Part shown: piece after piece, positions 62,941 through 64,000 of the stretch | How positions within the stretch are numbered: the first letter of the stretch is position 1 | Layout of the letters: every line of letters begins with the position of its first letter | DNA from: Streptomyces uncialis | GTDB lineage: Bacteria > Actinomycetota > Actinomycetes > Streptomycetales > Streptomycetaceae | Reading direction: 5' to 3' | Assembly: GCF_036250755.1 (NCBI RefSeq) | Contig: NZ_CP109583.1 | Location: 4,650,001-4,714,000, forward strand | DNA: 64,000 nucleotides | The notes under the pieces: generated by a model | Databases searched by the model: none | What the model saw: only the letters and a program-made list of their open reading frames with translations | Told to the model about the DNA's origin: nothing | Translations under genes and position numbers: made by a program

Positions 62941-64000
62941 GTGCGCGAACTTCTGCCGATGATCGCCACGCACGCGGGCGGTCGCTCCGCCCTGACCTGT
63001 AGATACCGCTGCGGCGACGCCTGCTTCGGCGAGGTCCCGAACACCAGCGGCAACGAGTACGCGGGCGATGTGATCGCCGGAGCCCTGAGCCGTCGCGCGG
63101 TGATGCGCACGGCGGCCGTGGTGACGGTCGCCGCCGCCGCGGGCGGGACGGTCCTCGGCACGGGCGCGTCCGAGGCGCGGGCGGCCACCGTCCCGCAAGG
63201 CGCCGCCGCCGGACGCCACAAGCCGCGCGGCAAGGCGGCGCGCGGGCTGCGCTTCACGCCCGTCGCGCCGAACCGCGCCGACCAGGTCACCGTCCCCGAG
63301 GGCTACGGGCAGAACGTGGTGATCCGCTGGGGCGACCCGATCCTGCGCGGCGCGCCCGCGTTCGACCCGGACCGGCAGTCGGCGCAGGCCCAGGCAGGTC
63401 AGTTCGGTTACAACAACGACTTCCTGAGCCTGCTGCCGCTGCCCCGCGAACGCGGCCGTCAGGTGCTCGTGGCCAACCACGAGTACACCGACGAGATGCT
63501 GATGTTCCGTGGCTACGACCCGGCGAACCCGACCCGGGAACAGGTCGAGATCGCGTGGGCGGCGCACGGCCTTTCGGTCGTCGTGGTCGAGGAGCAGCGC
63601 CGGACGGGCAAACTCACGGCGGTGCCCCGGCACCAGCTGAACCGGCGGCTCACCCTCAGCAGCGAGTTCCGGCTGACCGGCCCGGTGGCGGGTGACCGCC
63701 TGGTGCGGACGAAGGCGGACCCGCGCGGGGTGAGCGTCCTCGGCACGCTCAACAACTGCGCGGGCGGCGAGACCCCGTGGGGGACGACGCTGCACGGCGA
63801 GGAGAACTTCAACCAGTACTTCGCGCACGCCGACCGCGTCACGGACCCGGTCGCGGCGGCCCGGCTGAAGCGGTACGGGATCTCGGGCGGTGCGTCGGAA
63901 CGCAAGTGGGAACGGTTCGACGACCGGTTCGACCTGGTGAAGGAGCCGAACGAGGCCAATCGTTTCGGCTGGGTCGTGGAGCTGGACCCGTACGACCCCC
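62941..64000 (+). CDS. phoX: PhoX-family alkaline phosphatase (DUF839), incomplete at window end
   Basis: The first 353 residues are visible. A Cys-containing leader is followed by a twin-Arg export signal, LSRRAVMRTAAVVTVAAAAG (Arg51-Arg52). The mature part has FGYNNDFLSLLPLP, VLVANHEYTDEMLMF, LNNCAGGETPWGTTLHGEEN and FGWVVELDPYDP, all characteristic of actinobacterial PhoX, a Ca2+/Fe3+-dependent exported phosphatase. AAGGGGAGCGAGAA precedes GTG 62941. An upstream PHO-box-like repeat suggests phosphate-starvation control by PhoP. Confidence 0.9.
   Translation, partial: MRELLPMIATHAGGRSALTCRYRCGDACFGEVPNTSGNEYAGDVIAGALSRRAVMRTAAVVTVAAAAGGTVLGTGASEARAATVPQGAAAGRHKPRGKAARGLRFTPVAPNRADQVTVPEGYGQNVVIRWGDPILRGAPAFDPDRQSAQAQAGQFGYNNDFLSLLPLPRERGRQVLVANHEYTDEMLMFRGYDPANPTREQVEIAWAAHGLSVVVVEEQRRTGKLTAVPRHQLNRRLTLSSEFRLTGPVAGDRLVRTKADPRGVSVLGTLNNCAGGETPWGTTLHGEENFNQYFAHADRVTDPVAAARLKRYGISGGASERKWERFDDRFDLVKEPNEANRFGWVVELDPYDP

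Overview
The window is very GC-rich, uses GTG starts freely, packs genes with 4-bp ATGA/GTGA overlaps, and carries families typical of actinomycetes (XRE/DUF5753 with DUF397, DUF6879, SCO4225-like membrane proteins, SigE-type ECF factor, TerD, SpoIIE-type phosphatases). It is almost certainly chromosomal DNA of a Streptomyces or close relative. The right end (aspS, metG, phoX) looks like conserved core. The rest is a patchwork of accessory genes, defence- or signalling-like clusters and mobile-element debris.

0-4 kb: a divergent locus with a class III nucleotide-cyclase-like protein, a partner with a Walker-A-like motif that runs off the left edge (apparent frameshift), a two-membrane-region protein resembling the Pycsar effector PycTM, and a Crp/Fnr-type cyclic-nucleotide-binding regulator. 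The cyclase and its partner share an 18-residue motif. 4-11 kb: cold-shock protein, TetR regulator divergent from a CocE/NonD hydrolase across a perfect operator palindrome, AraC-type regulator with an O-methyltransferase, and an exported BAAT-type hydrolase. 11.7-14.3 kb: an overlapping three-gene ABC transporter operon. 14.3-27.5 kb: three XRE/DUF5753 regulators with DUF6879 and DUF397 companions, a secreted protein, a degraded RelE-like toxin, an exported esterase, an arsenic operon (arsI divergent from arsR-acr3-arsC) and a phosphotransferase operon.

27.5-37.4 kb: mobile DNA. A 3.64-kb transposon with 12-bp terminal repeats and a 5-bp target duplication carries a secreted beta-propeller protein and its transposase. 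It sits inside an array of roughly 68-bp repeats. It is followed by a GNAT acetyltransferase, a frameshifted MarR gene, a tyrosine recombinase with a resolution-site-like set of repeats, an ECF sigma factor/PASTA protein pair, a truncated Tn3-family transposase and a 90-bp tandem repeat.

37.4-48.2 kb: a TetR/DUF2867 pair, then the most system-like cluster of the window: KAP-like membrane NTPase, TerD protein, coiled-coil membrane protein, MotB-like single-pass protein, TerY-type VWA protein, PP2C phosphatase and an atypical Ser/Thr kinase. The last three are the known TerY-P triad. They are joined here to membrane proteins that could form a motor- or channel-like complex.

48.2-64 kb: membrane proteins, a PAS/GAF/SpoIIE/ATPase phosphatase, aspS followed by a 26-bp perfect hairpin, a Uma2-type protein, a lactococcin-972-like bacteriocin cluster (precursor, large permease, ATPase), metG with its terminator, a VWA protein with a very long E-P-V-A repeat linker, and the start of a PhoX-type phosphatase behind a PHO-box-like repeat. 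No rRNA, tRNA or CRISPR array was recognised.
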